From CAINDI01 sp037127585 (lineage in GTDB: Bacteria; Verrucomicrobiota; Verrucomicrobiia; Palsa-1439): 32,561 bases of DNA. The stretch covers positions 1-32,561 of the forward strand of contig JBAXYB010000023.1 of NCBI GenBank assembly GCA_037127585.1. The letters are read 5' to 3'. Made by a program: the position numbers and the translations under genes. Position 1 is the stretch's first letter. Each line of letters begins with the position of its first letter. This document shows, in pieces, positions 1 to 8,628 of this stretch. Under the pieces are notes generated by a model that was given only the letters and a program-made list of their open reading frames with translations, was not told the DNA's origin and did no database searches.

Positions 1-600
1 CGCACGCCGGCGATGATCATCAATGTGGACTTGGCCGGGACCGAACAGTTCTGTCTCGATCTTGCGCAAGAAACGCCGGAGCTGTTCGAGCTTTACCACG
101 CCCGCGTGAAATTGTTTCTCGAAGAAGTCAAAGCTGAGGCGGCCGGCCCCGGTCACTTCGTCAAACTCATCGAGAATCTGACCATCAGCATGCTCGGGCC
201 GAAGTGGTACCGGGCGTTGTTGATGCCGGTCTACGAGCAAGCCTTCCCGATCCTGCACGCCGCCGGCAAGCGCGTGTTTGTCCATTACGACGGCGCGCTT
301 AAGGTCATCGCCGACCAGATTGCCGGCGCGCCGTTCGATGGCATTGAGTCGCTCACCGAGCCGCCGGAAGGCGACCTGTTGTATGACGAATGCCGGGCGC
401 TGTGGCCGGACAAAACATTTTGGGCGCACATCAACGTCAACTGCTACGGATTGCCGCCCGAACAATTGATGGAGGCTGTCATCGCTAAGCGCCAGCGTGC
501 CGGCAAACGCGGGCTGGCCTTTGAAGTCTCCGAGGACTTGCCGGCCAACTGGCAGCAATCCATCCCGGTCGTGTTGCGCGCACTGGAACTCGCAGGTTAA
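1..600 (+). CDS. Uroporphyrinogen decarboxylase-like (URO-D superfamily) protein, C-terminal part
   Basis: The reading frame is open to the left edge (codons before the first ATG at 13 carry no stop), so this is the C-terminal 200 or so residues of a gene that starts outside the window. The end of the TIM barrel is visible: a conserved 'AGKRVFVHYDG' strand/turn at about residues 85-95 counted from the ATG, then a motif like 'FDGIESLTEPP' and a closing strand 'RGLAFEVSEDLP'. The family contains true heme-pathway UroD and corrinoid/CoM methyltransferases such as MtaA. Here the metal-site position reads H-x-D-G rather than the H-x-C of the zinc methyltransferases, so neither function can be assigned. 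It resembles the H-x-D-G paralogue at 6016-7092. The next gene starts 3 nt after its stop, so the two are probably cotranscribed. Confidence 0.8.
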   Translation, partial: RTPAMIINVDLAGTEQFCLDLAQETPELFELYHARVKLFLEEVKAEAAGPGHFVKLIENLTISMLGPKWYRALLMPVYEQAFPILHAAGKRVFVHYDGALKVIADQIAGAPFDGIESLTEPPEGDLLYDECRALWPDKTFWAHINVNCYGLPPEQLMEAVIAKRQRAGKRGLAFEVSEDLPANWQQSIPVVLRALELAG

Positions 601-603
601 CCA

Positions 604-3309
604 ATGAACACCTCTTACCAATTTCATTTCTCCGCCGTCACGAAAGTCGAACCGTTCCGCGTCGTCGAGACGGCGCGGCGGATGCCGACGGATATTTTTC
701 CGTTCTTTCTCGCGTCGCGCGTGTTGATGCTCGGTGTGGACGCGACCGGGATGCAGGGACTCGATAGTCACCGGGCGGAGTTTCCGATGTATCAATCGCA
801 ATACGGCTCGGAGCCGGGCGTCGACGATTTGTACGTGTTTCATTCGGCGATGAAATCCACGCACGTGAGCGCGCAGATGTTGCGGATGCCGTTGGGCTGG
901 ATTGAATACACGCTGGAGATTGCCGGCAAAGTGTTCGATGCGAAAGCCATCGTGGCGAAGGCGACGGATTGGGAACGCGAGTTTGATTTGAAGCGCGGGA
1001 CGTTGCGCACGAGTTACCGGCTGGCGGGCGTATTGGTGAAACTCGAATCGTGGATCGTGCCGGGGACGGTGCAGCCGGTATTCAAGTTCACGTTCTCCAA
1101 GCCGGTCATTGTCCGCGCGTATTGGCGGGCGACATTGCGGACGGGCGAGAAGCTGTTTCCGAACGCGACGCTCGGCGAGTTTGATGTGACGGAGAAAGTC
1201 CTCGAACCGTACCGGGTCAGCGTGGGAGTGTTTGGCGGGAAACCGATTGCCGGGGAGTTTGGCGTGGAGCGGAAAGGCAGCGGGACGATTTGGTTTCATT
1301 TCGGGTCGAGCCAGACCGGGACGCTGAAACCGCGGAAGCCGGGACGCATTTCGCTACGGGATTACTGGCGCGACCACGCGACAATCTCGACCGGCGATGC
1401 GCGGCGGGATTGGGTGTATCACTTTTCGCTCTGGCTCTGTGACATGGGAGCGGACATGCGATTCGGTGTCGGGTGCTCCGGGAATTTTGTGCCGGTGCAT
1501 CTCGGCGACAAGGTGTTTTGGGATGCGCATTATATCGCCGACGGCTTGCTGCATGCCGGCGGGTTGCCGGTGGCGGAACAGTTGGTGGGCTGGTTGCACA
1601 AGGTGATGCGGCGCGAGGGAAAGCGGCCGTTTAGTTGGATGGTGCATTACAACGGCGTCGCCGACGAGGAAGACACCGGCCACACTTGCATCGCGGCCCA
1701 CGCAATGACTGCGGCGAAGGTCGGTCGGCACACGCGCGACCGGCGGGTGCGGGAGCAATGCCGGGACATTGTCCAGACGGTGGCCACGTATGCGGTGGAG
1801 AATTTCTTTCGCGAAACGGAACGCGGCTGGATTCTCGCCGCGCCGTCAACGACCGATGTGACGTTCTCGGCGGAGTTCACCGAGAAAGCGCGGAACAACA
1901 CGTTTGTGCATTGCTGGTTCTTGAGCATCCTCGCGCAGGCAGTCGAATGGGGCGCGGACGAACCGCATCGCTCGATTCTGGCGAACTTCTATCTCGAACA
2001 GAATGACGTCGAGTACCTCGACCAAGCCGACGGTCGGACGGGCGAGCGGACGGATTCGTATTTGCCGATTCTGTGTTATCCGACGGAAGGCCACCGCTGG
2101 CTCAACCGGCGCAAATACTACATGACGCGGATGCGCCACGAATTTTCCTGGGCGACGCCGGCAACGGATGTGTTCCAGATGCCGTGGCCGGGGTGTTGGG
2201 GCGCGGCCAGCGACATGCGCTTTGGTTTACCGGATGCGGCGGAGATGCGGTTGCTGCGGGCGTTGCAGTTTGTGTACGGCCCCGGCTATTTCGCGGAGGC
2301 GGCGTCGGAAGTCTATCTCGGTACGTCGCAACCGTACCTGACCACCTGCGGCTCGTTCCTCACGGCGCAGAGTGAACAGTATTTCTACTCCGACTTCCAT
2401 GAGACTAGACTCGGAATCTTCCGCAGCCTGCCGCGCAACCAGGAATTGACCACGCTGAGTTTTACCGGCTTGCGCGGGCCGGGCTTAAGCGCGTCGGCGA
2501 AATATTCCCCGACCGGTTTGCGCGCGGAGATTACCGGGCGCGGGCAGTTCGACATCGAACTTGCCATTCCGTATCAACTCCGCGGGAATCCGCTGGCGGT
2601 GCGCGTGAATGGCCGGGTTGTGCCGCACGACGTGCCGGTCTTGCACGAGGAACACTTCGGCGCAGAGAATGATTGGCGGCCCGCCATGAAGCCGCAGACG
2701 ACGTTGTGGATTCGCGGGGTGAAACTGGCCGGTCGGACGCGGATTGAAATCGTCGCCGCGCGGCAGCCGGAGTTTGACCCGGCAAAAGTGTTGGCGCTGG
2801 ACTGGGTGGGACTCGGTCGGCAACTTGCCCAGCCGGATTGGTGGCTGACGAATCGCGTCGAACGCTTTTGGGAAGAACTGCCGAAGGCGCGTCGCGCGGT
2901 TTACACCGACGGAATCACGCCGCTGGCGCCGGCACGCGTGGAACTGCTCGAAAAATGGGTGCTCGCCGGTGGGCGGTTGCTGGTTTGTTTTGAGTTGGGC
3001 AATCTGCCCTTTACCGGCTTGAAACTCGAACACGCCGCCGGCCATCGCTGGGAGATCACGACGCGGGAAGTGCGGTTTGGTGATGTCATGTTTCAGGATT
3101 GCATCCGCTTCAAAGGCGAGGTGGCCGGCGATGTGCAGGTGCTGGCGCGCGACCAAGACGGTCATCTCTATTGCACGTGGCGACCGGTTGGAGCGGGCGG
3201 CGTGCTTTGGATTGCTGCCGGCCGGCCGTACCTGACCAAGCGGGAGTTTGTCGAATCACCGTCCTGGCGGGAGTGGTTTGCGAATACAGTTCGGCAAAAG
3301 ATTGGATGA
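604..3309 (+). CDS. Large six-hairpin glycosidase-like protein (GH65/GH63-like barrel) with C-terminal Rossmann-type domain
   Basis: A 901-residue protein with no signal peptide. Residues 1-260 look like a beta-sandwich. Residues about 265-640 are rich in W, H and G with helix-pair spacing, as in (alpha/alpha)6 barrels; 'KVFWDAHYIADGLLHAGG' (303-320) resembles the W-D helix of GH65-type enzymes, and an acidic cluster 'DEEDTGH' at 354-360 could supply the general acid. A beta-rich linker follows. The last 130 residues ('LEKWVLAGGRLLVCFE') look like the glutamine-amidotransferase-like domain often appended to glycosidases. This suggests action on a cytoplasmic oligosaccharide or glycoside, but substrate and chemistry cannot be read. 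It begins 3 nt after the URO-D-like gene, with a weak AGG upstream. Family placement is by pattern only. Confidence 0.6.
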   Translation: MNTSYQFHFSAVTKVEPFRVVETARRMPTDIFPFFLASRVLMLGVDATGMQGLDSHRAEFPMYQSQYGSEPGVDDLYVFHSAMKSTHVSAQMLRMPLGWIEYTLEIAGKVFDAKAIVAKATDWEREFDLKRGTLRTSYRLAGVLVKLESWIVPGTVQPVFKFTFSKPVIVRAYWRATLRTGEKLFPNATLGEFDVTEKVLEPYRVSVGVFGGKPIAGEFGVERKGSGTIWFHFGSSQTGTLKPRKPGRISLRDYWRDHATISTGDARRDWVYHFSLWLCDMGADMRFGVGCSGNFVPVHLGDKVFWDAHYIADGLLHAGGLPVAEQLVGWLHKVMRREGKRPFSWMVHYNGVADEEDTGHTCIAAHAMTAAKVGRHTRDRRVREQCRDIVQTVATYAVENFFRETERGWILAAPSTTDVTFSAEFTEKARNNTFVHCWFLSILAQAVEWGADEPHRSILANFYLEQNDVEYLDQADGRTGERTDSYLPILCYPTEGHRWLNRRKYYMTRMRHEFSWATPATDVFQMPWPGCWGAASDMRFGLPDAAEMRLLRALQFVYGPGYFAEAASEVYLGTSQPYLTTCGSFLTAQSEQYFYSDFHETRLGIFRSLPRNQELTTLSFTGLRGPGLSASAKYSPTGLRAEITGRGQFDIELAIPYQLRGNPLAVRVNGRVVPHDVPVLHEEHFGAENDWRPAMKPQTTLWIRGVKLAGRTRIEIVAARQPEFDPAKVLALDWVGLGRQLAQPDWWLTNRVERFWEELPKARRAVYTDGITPLAPARVELLEKWVLAGGRLLVCFELGNLPFTGLKLEHAAGHRWEITTREVRFGDVMFQDCIRFKGEVAGDVQVLARDQDGHLYCTWRPVGAGGVLWIAAGRPYLTKREFVESPSWREWFANTVRQKIG

Positions 3310-3333
3310 TCAGCGCACGGGTGGTGACACCAC

Positions 3334-4128
3334 TTAGTTGGTCGGGGCCGGCGCTTGGTAGGTTGGCAGGTCGGACAAGTTCGCGGCGGTGACGATGGAG
3401 TAATAACTCTCAAACCAGTCGTGGGGAGTAACCGGTTTTTTGTCTAACGCGGGGGGCCGGAAGCGCGGAATGATCGCGACCTGCGCGGCATTATTTCGGA
3501 GCAGCTCACCAACCAGCGGGGAATAGCCGCCCGCGAGAACAATCTTGGGCAGGCGTTCGCTCGAGGCGGGCCAGGTTGTGCCGGGTTTGGCGGAGAGTCC
3601 AACAAACGAGACGATTCCAGCTACGTGGCGGTATTGCTTGATCAATTCGGTAAACCGCTCCGCACTCATGCCCACGCGCAAACCGAGTGGAGTCGTGTCG
3701 ACCACCACTGTTTCGGTCGCGACGATGCGAAGGTTGGGGTGTGACTTGAGCGCGCTGCGGAAGGTGTCGGCGGGGATTGTGAGTGCATCCGTGAGCGGGC
3801 CCTTGCCGGGCTTGAAGATCACGAGCACGATATCGCCTTGATCCTTCAGCAGTTTGGCCGTCTCTTCGGCCACCACTTCTCCCAAGCCTGCGAAGGGTTT
3901 GGGATTGAGTTTGGGCGTTGGCGTCCGATACGTCAGGTAGATCGAAGTGAGCGATCCAACGACGATGAGCAGGCAAATCACGACGATGAGGGACTTCTTG
4001 TTCTTGGCGACTCCCGTTTGAACTCGGTCGCCGAACACGGCGGTGAGCGGGTGCGAGAGAATATCAATCAAGCCGCAAAGCCCTTGCATTATCCACTGAA
4101 TCAACTGGGCGATTATCTTTCCAATCAT
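3334..4128 (-). CDS. Unrecognised single-pass membrane protein
   Basis: A 264-residue protein. The first 40 residues form an amphipathic or hydrophobic segment ('QLIQWIMQGLCGLIDILSHP'). A basic stretch 'KNKKS' and a clear transmembrane helix follow at about 43-66. The remaining 200 residues have alternating strand/helix character ('GDIVLVIFKPGKG', 'PKIVLAGGYSPLVGELL'), like a Rossmann or periplasmic-binding-type fold, and would lie outside the membrane. I do not recognise the family. Its ATG overlaps the stop of the desaturase gene upstream by 4 nt (ATGA), so the two are translationally coupled. Its 3' end faces the glycosidase-like gene, 24 nt away. Confidence 0.75.
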   Translation of the reverse strand: MIGKIIAQLIQWIMQGLCGLIDILSHPLTAVFGDRVQTGVAKNKKSLIVVICLLIVVGSLTSIYLTYRTPTPKLNPKPFAGLGEVVAEETAKLLKDQGDIVLVIFKPGKGPLTDALTIPADTFRSALKSHPNLRIVATETVVVDTTPLGLRVGMSAERFTELIKQYRHVAGIVSFVGLSAKPGTTWPASSERLPKIVLAGGYSPLVGELLRNNAAQVAIIPRFRPPALDKKPVTPHDWFESYYSIVTAANLSDLPTYQAPAPTN

Positions 4129-5225
4129 AGGGTAGCCGCCTCGCGCTCGAGATCGTCGGCGGTGACGCGCGCGCCGGTATTGGTTTGGGGGAGCTTGGGG
4201 ACGTAGCAGTAATTTGGTTCGGTCTGCATTCGGCGGTGGATTGCCATCATTTCCTGCCAGGTGGCGCGTAAGCCGCGGGGCGCCGGCGGCAGGTCGTGCT
4301 CAATGACTTTGCGGAGCTTGGGCAAATTGAAGAATGGAACGGCCGGGAACATGTGGTGTTCGACATGGTACTGCATGTTCCAATAGAGGAACGCCGGCAG
4401 CCAGGCGCAAGTGAACGTCCGACATGAAAGCCGGTGATCGGGCACGTCCGGTGACATGCCGTAGTGTTGCGGAAAACCGCAGAGGAACGCCAGCCAGCCG
4501 CAGTATTGAGCGCCCAAGGTGAAAACCACGATGAGAAACCAATGGCCGGTTACAATGAAGAGCGTCGCCAAAATGGCGTGGCCGATCAGGGTGAACCGCG
4601 CCCAGTTGCGATGTTGCCGGCGGATTTGCGGGTTACTTTCGGGCATCACGAACTCGGACCACTCATTATCCATGCGCCCGGTTGCGCGCCGGTAATACAT
4701 CTTGATACCATTCCAGGTGTTCTGGGGATTCCACGCGAACAAGCTCAACCAGAACCGCCAATTTTCACAGGTAATCTGTTGTGGCAAGATCACCTCGCCA
4801 TCGTACTCTTTGTGGACGGTCACCTGATGGTGGCGAATGTGGCTCGGGCGAAACCACACCTGATCCCACCAGCCCAGAAACGCGAACACTTTGAGGAAGA
4901 ATTCGTTGATCGATTTGGTCTTGAACGGCGTTTTGTGGCTCAACTCGTGGCACGCCGTCCCACCGAGAAACGCCCCGACGGTACCGTGGGCAAACAACGC
5001 CGCAAGCAGAAGCGGCACCGACCAAAACCAATTGGTGGGCGCAATCTGGCGATACGCCAAAAACGCCAGCGTCCCAGTGAGACACCACAGGCCCAGATGC
5101 CCAAAAGCCTGACCAAAACCTTGGAGATTGCTGCACTGCATCAACTCGCTCATCACCGCCGGGTCCACCTGACAACGATACCAATTGATCTTGGCATCCT
5201 TCTTAAGTTTTGGAGTGGTTTCCAT
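4125..5225 (-). CDS. Fatty acid desaturase family membrane protein
   Basis: A 366-residue integral membrane di-iron enzyme. All three histidine boxes are present: HELSH (93-97), HIRHH (129-133) and HVEHH (288-292, followed by the usual 'MFPAVPFFNLPKL' stretch). Hydrophobic segments lie at about 41-60, 68-90, 212-240 and 240-252. The family inserts double bonds or hydroxyls into acyl chains or related lipids using O2. The exact substrate (acyl-lipid, sphingolipid or carotenoid) cannot be decided from these motifs. It is the first gene of a two-gene unit with the membrane protein whose start overlaps its stop. The CBM9-like gene upstream ends 15 nt before it and may belong to the same transcript. 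Confidence 0.88.
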   Translation of the reverse strand: METTPKLKKDAKINWYRCQVDPAVMSELMQCSNLQGFGQAFGHLGLWCLTGTLAFLAYRQIAPTNWFWSVPLLLAALFAHGTVGAFLGGTACHELSHKTPFKTKSINEFFLKVFAFLGWWDQVWFRPSHIRHHQVTVHKEYDGEVILPQQITCENWRFWLSLFAWNPQNTWNGIKMYYRRATGRMDNEWSEFVMPESNPQIRRQHRNWARFTLIGHAILATLFIVTGHWFLIVVFTLGAQYCGWLAFLCGFPQHYGMSPDVPDHRLSCRTFTCAWLPAFLYWNMQYHVEHHMFPAVPFFNLPKLRKVIEHDLPPAPRGLRATWQEMMAIHRRMQTEPNYCYVPKLPQTNTGARVTADDLEREAATL

Positions 5226-5240
5226 CTGATGTCTCCGTTC

Positions 5241-5900
5241 CTATCGGAACACCAACCTACCGAAGTTCGTATAATCGTGAAAATTATTTCCGGCCACCGG
5301 CGCCCACGACCAATGCGACGGCGACCCGACATCGTAATCAATCCGACACAGGTTCACGCGCCACTGCGTCCCCGGTTGCGGGAGGGAGTTTCCCAGTCCG
5401 ACGAGGAGTGCAAACGGGATAAAAAACTCCACCGTCCACCCGGCGACGGCGGCGTGCGGTTGTTTTTCGCCGCCACGCACCACTGTGGCCAACCGCGTTT
5501 TGCGCGTCTTGTAAAAGTGCCACGGCAACCAGCCGCAGAACTGCCCGGCATTATTCGAGACCAAAACCGGCAACTCGTACCCCAGCGGTGAAATCTCGTA
5601 CTCGAAATAGACCGGGTGACGCTCATCCGGCCAAAGGAAGACTTCGATGACATCTTCCCGGAACAAATCGCTGAAGTCTTCCGTCAGCGTGCAGGTCAAA
5701 CGTTCATCTTCGGCTTCGACGAGAAAATAGATACCGGTCGTCGAGTAGAGCGCCTTTCCGCGTGTCGCATACCGGCTGCGGCCGGTGCCGACGCGTGCCA
5801 GCGGCACCCACTCCACAGTTTGCCACGCCGGATTTGTTCCGTGACCGGTCAATTCAAAATCCGGCGCACAAGGTATTTCAAGTGTCGGGTGCATGGCCAA
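5241..5900 (-). CDS. CBM9-like (carbohydrate-binding family 9-like) domain protein
   Basis: A 219-residue protein consisting of one beta-sandwich domain. It follows the CBM9-like pattern: an N-terminal 'AWQTVEWVPLAR', 'GIYFLVEAEDERL' about one third in, 'DVIEVFLWPDE...YFEYEISPLG' in the middle, 'GWTVEFFIPFALL', and a C-terminal 'QWRVNLCRIDYD...HWSWAP...FHDYTNFGRLVF'. No signal peptide is visible, so it is probably cytoplasmic. Such stand-alone domains are common beside glycan-degradation genes in Verrucomicrobiota, Lentisphaerota and Planctomycetota. It is divergent from the URO-D pair. ATGs at 5900 and 5894 are both usable as starts. Confidence 0.8.
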   Translation of the reverse strand: MAMHPTLEIPCAPDFELTGHGTNPAWQTVEWVPLARVGTGRSRYATRGKALYSTTGIYFLVEAEDERLTCTLTEDFSDLFREDVIEVFLWPDERHPVYFEYEISPLGYELPVLVSNNAGQFCGWLPWHFYKTRKTRLATVVRGGEKQPHAAVAGWTVEFFIPFALLVGLGNSLPQPGTQWRVNLCRIDYDVGSPSHWSWAPVAGNNFHDYTNFGRLVFR

Positions 5901-6015
5901 TAGCTATATTGGCGCAGACTCCGCCGGTAAAGACAATCTGTTCACAGCATTATCAGTCAGCGATAGCGACGCGAAAAGCCTTCCCTTCCCCTCTGGCTTT
6001 GGCAGTCTTCGTGAC

Positions 6016-7092
6016 ATGTCGAATGCCTTGAAGTGGAAACCGGATTGGGCGGTGGCCCGGCAGGCGTACATGGATTGGTGGGAACACCGCGGTTTGGCGC
6101 TCTACCTCACCGCGCCCAAAGTCGAACCCTGGGAAAACATCCCCGCCCCGCCGCCCGTCGTGCCCGAACAAATGTGGACGGACGTGAACTACTGGACACA
6201 CCGCAGCCTCTACCAACTGTCGCGAACTTTTTGGGGCGGTGTTGCTTTTCCGAATTTCTGGTCGTGCATCGGCGGCCCGGGAAGTCTCGGCCTGTTTCTC
6301 GGCGCGATTGGCCATCCGGCTCCGGACACGTTGTGGTATGAGCCGGTCATCACTGATCCCGAATCGTTCCCGGCCTTACAGCTCGACCGGACCAACCCCT
6401 GGTGGCACCGCCATGTCGAATTGCTCCAGCGCGCCGTCCGCGAATCCGCCGGCTGGTATATCGTGGGCTTGCCGGACTTGATTGAGAACATCGATACGCT
6501 CGCCCAACTCCGCGATGGCCAGTTGTTGTTGCTCGATCTGATGGAGCGACCGGATTGGGTGAAAGCCAAGCTCGCCGAGATTAATCGCGCCTATTTCGAG
6601 GCGTACGATGCGCTCTGGGAAATCACCCGCGACCCGTGGGGCGGAAGCGCGTGGGCGGCATTTATGATCTGGGGGCCGGGACGCGTGGCAAAAGTCCAAT
6701 GCGATTTCTCCTGCATGATCAGTGCGGACATGTTCCGGGAATTCGTCGTCCCGCCCTTGCGTGAACAATGCGCCTGGCTCGATTACTCAATGCACCACCT
6801 CGACGGCACACAAGCGCTGCACCAACTTGAGCCATTGCTGGAGATTGAGGAGTTGGACGCCATCGAGTGGACGCCGCAGGCCGGTATCGAAGGCGGCGGC
6901 CATCCGCGTTGGTACGATCTCTACCGGCGCATCAAAGCGGCCGGCAAGAGCGTGCAAGCCATCGGCGTGAAACCGGAGGAGATCGAACCGCTCATCGAAG
7001 CTGTCGGCCCGGAAGGACTCTACATCATGGCCGAAGCCAAGACGGAAACCGAAGCCCGCGAAATTCTCCGACGCACCGGCTGGAAAGGTTAA
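6016..7092 (+). CDS. Uroporphyrinogen decarboxylase-like (URO-D superfamily) protein, H-x-D-G type
   Basis: A TIM-barrel protein of 358 residues when started at ATG 6016 (MSNALKWKPDW). The frame is open back to 5893, but that extra segment overlaps the divergent CBM9-like start and has no family character. 'LDYSMHHLDGTQALHQLEPLLE' occupies the position where MtaA-type methyltransferases carry H-x-C; here the residues are H-L-D-G, so the zinc site is not conserved. The C-terminus 'GPEGLYIMAEAKTETEAREIL' is typical of the superfamily in PVC bacteria. The role is unknown; it could be corrinoid- or methyl-transfer related, or decarboxylation. The following paralogue starts on the base after this stop codon, so the two form an operon and may work together or as a heteromer. 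Confidence 0.82.
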   Translation: MSNALKWKPDWAVARQAYMDWWEHRGLALYLTAPKVEPWENIPAPPPVVPEQMWTDVNYWTHRSLYQLSRTFWGGVAFPNFWSCIGGPGSLGLFLGAIGHPAPDTLWYEPVITDPESFPALQLDRTNPWWHRHVELLQRAVRESAGWYIVGLPDLIENIDTLAQLRDGQLLLLDLMERPDWVKAKLAEINRAYFEAYDALWEITRDPWGGSAWAAFMIWGPGRVAKVQCDFSCMISADMFREFVVPPLREQCAWLDYSMHHLDGTQALHQLEPLLEIEELDAIEWTPQAGIEGGGHPRWYDLYRRIKAAGKSVQAIGVKPEEIEPLIEAVGPEGLYIMAEAKTETEAREILRRTGWKG

Positions 7093-8244
7093 ATGGATCG
7101 CCTCGCCAACTACGACATCCCCGCGCACAACGCTGAAGTGCAGCAATGCCTGAAGGCCTACCGCGATGGCCGACCATACCGCACGCCGGTAATTCTCGGC
7201 CTGGCGACCCGCTTCTTCATCTACAACCCCGAGGTGAATCCGGCTCGGCTCTCGTTCCGGGAATACTCGGAGAACCCCGACAAGATGTTCGAGTTCCAGT
7301 TACACTGGCAACGCTGGCAGCGCTTCAATGTTCTCCAAGATGCCGAGCTCGGCCTGCCGGCGAAGTGGTTCGTGTACCCCGACTTTCAGAACTACTACGA
7401 AGCCGCTTGGTTCGGGTGTTCAGTCTTGTATCTGGACGACCAAGTGCCGGACACAACGCCGGCCTTCGGCGATGCGCCCGAGCGCGTGATGGAACACGGG
7501 TTACCGGAGCCGCTGGGCGGATTGATGGCGCGCGGTGTGGACTGGTTCGAGCACATGAAACAACGCGCCGCGCACGAAACTTACCTCGGCCGACCGATCG
7601 AGCCGGTCATCCCCTGTACGGGGACAGACGGACCGCTCACCGTCGCGTGTAACTTGTTCGGCCCGGATGTCGCGTGCGAGTTGATGGCCGGCGAACCGGA
7701 GCGATTCCACCGGCTGATGCAGTTCATCACGGAGGCAACCATTCGCCGGCTGGTTGCATTGCGCAAACTCAGTAACATCCCGGTACCGCAAGACGGATTT
7801 TATTTTGCCGACGACAGCGTGGCGATGATTTCAACGGCCATGTACCGCGAGCACGTCTTGCCGTACCACCAACAACTGTGCGCGGCTTTGGCGACGAACG
7901 CGCCGCGCACAATTCATCTGTGTGGCGACTCGACCCGGCATTTCAAGACGTTGCGCGACGAGCTAAACGTTCAGACATTCGACACCGGTTACCCCGTTGA
8001 TTTTGGCGCGTTGCGCCGGGAGTTAGGGCCACAGGTGCGAATTCAAGGCGGACCGCCAATCGAATTTCTGCGCACGGCAACTCCGGCCGCGGTGCGGGAA
8101 CGGGTTCGCCAGATCCTTCAGACCGGCATTCTCGACGGCGGATTGTTCACCCTGCGCGAAGGCAACAATATGGCGCCCTGCACGCCGTTGGAGACCATGG
8201 CTGCTCTGTATCAAGCCGGCCGCGAATTCGGCGCGCCGGCCTGA
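7093..8244 (+). CDS. Uroporphyrinogen decarboxylase-like (URO-D superfamily) protein, H-x-C-G type
   Basis: A 383-residue TIM-barrel protein that abuts the previous paralogue (TAA then ATG, no gap). Visible elements are 'CTGTDGPLTVACNLFGPD' at mid-protein, 'YFADDSVAMISTAMYREHVLP', 'TIHLCGDSTRH' with the H-x-C pair used as zinc ligands in MtaA/CmuA-type methyltransferases, and a C-terminal 'REGNNMAPCTPLETM'. The MtaA third ligand would align with an Asn here, while a Cys sits a few residues later in 'APCTP'; whether a zinc site forms is therefore open. It differs from its neighbour (H-x-D-G), so the pair combines two active-site types. This suggests division of labour rather than simple duplication. 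Confidence 0.82.
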   Translation: MDRLANYDIPAHNAEVQQCLKAYRDGRPYRTPVILGLATRFFIYNPEVNPARLSFREYSENPDKMFEFQLHWQRWQRFNVLQDAELGLPAKWFVYPDFQNYYEAAWFGCSVLYLDDQVPDTTPAFGDAPERVMEHGLPEPLGGLMARGVDWFEHMKQRAAHETYLGRPIEPVIPCTGTDGPLTVACNLFGPDVACELMAGEPERFHRLMQFITEATIRRLVALRKLSNIPVPQDGFYFADDSVAMISTAMYREHVLPYHQQLCAALATNAPRTIHLCGDSTRHFKTLRDELNVQTFDTGYPVDFGALRRELGPQVRIQGGPPIEFLRTATPAAVRERVRQILQTGILDGGLFTLREGNNMAPCTPLETMAALYQAGREFGAPA

Positions 8245-8376
8245 GGCTTTGCAGAGAAGTTCTTGCTGATCCAGCCCGTCTTTGGCTCGAAACGTCGCTT
8301 GAACAAAGAGAGCGGTTCCGACTGGTTCTATTTCCGAAGGGAATCAAATAGATGACTGATGGGGAAGTTTAAACCC

Positions 8377-8424
8377 CTGTAACATCCTCAGTCTTCAAGC
8401 TGTTACAGCCAGAAAACGAGGATG
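8377..8424. repeat. Interleaved inverted repeats (possible pseudoknot or alternative hairpins)
   Basis: Two perfect inverted repeats are interleaved rather than nested. CTGTAACA (8377-8384) pairs with TGTTACAG (8401-8408). CATCCTC (8383-8389) pairs with GAGGATG (8418-8424). In RNA this is the a-b-a'-b' order of an H-type pseudoknot, although the two left arms share two bases. The element lies 10 nt downstream of tRNA-Asp on the minus strand and 130 nt downstream of the URO-D pair on the plus strand. It may be a processing or termination signal. There is no T-run. Confidence 0.3.
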
Positions 8425-8433
8425 ATACAAGAA

Positions 8434-8510
8434 TGGCGGGAGCGACGAGGCTCGAACTCGCAACCTCTACCGTGACAGGGTAGCGCTCTAACCAATTGAG
8501 CTACGCCCCC
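8434..8510 (-). tRNA. tRNA-Asp(GUC)
   Basis: The minus-strand sequence folds as a complete cloverleaf. The acceptor GGGGGCG pairs with CGCTCCC (one G-U), the D arm is GCTC/GAGC, and the anticodon stem CTACC/GGTAG holds the loop CTGTCAC with anticodon GTC. The T arm contains GTTCGAGCC. Discriminator G and an encoded CCA are present (TGG at 8434-8436 on the plus strand). Confidence 0.97.
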
Positions 8511-8540
8511 ACACCCATTTCATTTCACTTGCTCGCTTGC

Positions 8541-8617
8541 TGGTGGGCGCTAAAGGACTCGAACCTTTGACCCTCTGCGTGTAAAGCAGATGCTCTAGCC
8601 AACTGAGCTAAGCGCCC
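8541..8617 (-). tRNA. tRNA-Val(UAC)
   Basis: The minus-strand sequence folds as a complete cloverleaf. The acceptor GGGCGCT pairs with AGCGCCC, the D arm is GCTC/GAGC, and the anticodon stem TCTGC/GCAGA holds loop TTTACAC with anticodon TAC. The T loop is GGTTCGAGTCC, followed by discriminator A and encoded CCA. It lies 30 nt upstream of tRNA-Asp on the same strand, so both are probably cut from one precursor. Confidence 0.97.
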
Positions 8618-8628
8618 AAGCGACGTTA

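Noticed and set aside
4464..5591. 375-aa plus-strand open frame opposite the desaturase and CBM9-like genes
   Set aside because: It lies antisense to two genes with clear family motifs and its translation is Arg/Pro/His-rich without domain character; a high-GC shadow frame.
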